A DNA stretch of 64,000 nucleotides from Tetrahymena thermophila SB210 (lineage: Eukaryota; Ciliophora; Oligohymenophorea; Hymenostomatida; Tetrahymenidae): contig NW_002476212.1 of the NCBI RefSeq assembly GCF_000189635.1, positions 992,001-1,056,000 on the forward strand, read 5' to 3'. This document shows, piece after piece, positions 63,022-64,000 of the stretch. Each line of letters opens with the position of its first letter. Within the stretch, counting starts at the first letter, position 1. The translations under genes were made by a program, and so were the position numbers. The notes under the pieces were generated by a model. The model did not search any database. It was not told the origin of the DNA and worked only from the letters and a program-made list of their open reading frames with translations.

Positions 63022-63633
63022 ATGAATGGCAAAATTGAACCTTTTGAAAAAAGTCTTAGTGCCAATTAGGAGTTATTGAAAGGATTTTAACATTTTAATT
63101 TGTAATCTAAGAAATTTATTAATCAACTTTTATTTTCTGATGGGAAAATCAAGAAATATTAATTTTCAATCAATTTTCTTTACAAATTTAAATAAATTTT
63201 ATATTAGCTGCCTCTTAAGGATTTCCCTTTTCTATGTTAACAAATAATACATTTCAAATTAATTTTAGCCTTTCCACCCACCAATCGATTATTAACGTCC
63301 ATGGACGACGAACATCTTAAAAATATAAAATAAAATAAATTTAAAAACATGAATCGTTTTTTGTTTCAAGTTATTACTTGTGGATTTTTGAAATTTTCTA
63401 AACTATTAGAAAATGAAAAATTCACTGTTCGTTCAATCAAAATATTAAATTTCCTCAGAAAATTTACTAGCCCGCTGACTCAAATATAAAATATTTGTAA
63501 AACTTGTCGAATATTAACTATCTTTGCTTACAGATACAAACATAATCAAAAACTTATGATTATAATTAAAGAAAGATTTTTGTTTTCAAAGAAACACATA
63601 AAAGAGAAAAATTCAATCTTCAATTAATTTTGA
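63022..63633 (+). CDS. Possible 203-residue ORF at the window edge (doubtful)
   Basis: ATG 63022 to TGA 63631-63633, open in the ciliate code. The peptide has mixed charge and some codon-like parts (EPFEKSLSANQELLKGF, LAFPPTNRLLTSMDDEHL, LLENEKFTVRSIKILNFL), but also AT-rich, intron-like stretches. TGA-free runs of this length are not rare in such AT-rich DNA. The overlapping frame at 62835-63038 also looks coding, so this could be two exons of a spliced gene or a decayed gene. A perfect 12-bp palindrome, cgtccatggacg, lies at 63296-63307. No family recognised. Confidence 0.28.
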
Positions 63634-64000
63634 TTCTAAAATGCTCCTTTTAATTAAGATTTGAGCTAAAGCCCTATAAATTCTATTTAAATAGACATTT
63701 CAGTATAGATTGGTGTTAAATTCCTTTTCTTACACTGAAAGACATAAGTGAACGGTGTTTTTAAAGCGCTTGAACAAATAATTCAAAAAGATTTCCAACC
63801 AATAATTTAAATTTAATTGACCTAGTTTGCATTTAAATTAATATTCGAAATACAATCTTTGCCACAATCTATTTTAATAAAAACAAACATAAACAAGCCA
63901 GCTTTAGAAAATATAATTTATTAACCACTCACTACTTAATAATAGTAAAAATAAAATTTAGGATTTTAATTATTAATTTGGATATTTTTATCTTTTAAAA

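Overview
The window reads as macronuclear DNA of a ciliate, most likely Tetrahymena or a close relative. In every convincing reading frame TAA and TAG sit inside the protein at glutamine positions and only TGA ends the frame. The DNA is very AT-rich, introns are mostly short (about 46-130 nt, a few of 280-1,110 nt) and start GTA/GTT, genes are separated by AT-rich gaps of 0.3-3.5 kb, and the 5S rRNA copies look like the Tetrahymena sequence. Coordinates below rest on manual splicing. For each spliced gene the exon lengths add up to a whole number of codons, which supports the models, but no transcript data were available.

Layout, left to right. 1-2520 (+): 3' part of a protein ending in a response-regulator receiver domain. 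4.0 kb: remnant of a Tc1/mariner-type transposase. 5.8-6.2 kb (-): small secreted double-psi beta-barrel-like protein. 8.2-10.2 kb (-): Trf4/PAPD5-type non-canonical poly(A) polymerase, five exons. 11.3-12.3 kb (-): secreted GH19 chitinase-like protein. 15.3-18.0 kb (+): malic enzyme with a large insertion in its N-terminal domain and a possible N-myristoylation start. 18.9-24.7 kb: two paralogous leucine-rich proteins (+) flanking a minus-strand gene in which each LRR is one exon. 24.9-26.2 kb: two identical tRNA-Cys(GCA) genes and four 5S rRNA genes. 26.5-27.5 kb (-): PARP-type zinc-finger protein. 28.5-31.9 kb (+): M1 aminopeptidase. 32.3-32.9 kb (-): small protein resembling the C-terminus of nephrocystin-4. 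33.8-37.4 kb (-): dual-specificity-phosphatase-like protein whose catalytic Cys position is Ser, with a long Q/N/S-rich tail. 38.6-39.4 kb (+): GST-like protein with a CPFC motif. 40.8-45.2 kb (+): 1,314-residue Q/N-rich protein. 46.1-49.7 kb (-): DDX5/Dbp2-type DEAD-box helicase with a 1.1 kb intron. 50.9-54.0 kb (-): one or two genes, with an EF-hand in the second block. 55.0-57.6 kb (+): DHHC palmitoyltransferase. 61.0-61.7 kb (-): unrecognised 210-residue protein. The rest, including 57.6-61.0 kb and 61.7-64 kb, is AT-rich with diverged repeats and a few doubtful ORFs.

The genes do not form an operon-like pathway. They are a mix of housekeeping (RNA processing, 5S/tRNA, metabolism, proteolysis), signalling (receiver domain, phosphatase-like, EF-hand, DHHC), secreted hydrolase-like proteins and low-complexity proteins typical of ciliates. 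I found no strong evidence for an undescribed multi-gene system. The most unusual objects are the one-repeat-per-exon LRR gene, the inserted malic enzyme, the Cys-to-Ser phosphatase-like protein and the miniature NPHP4-like gene.
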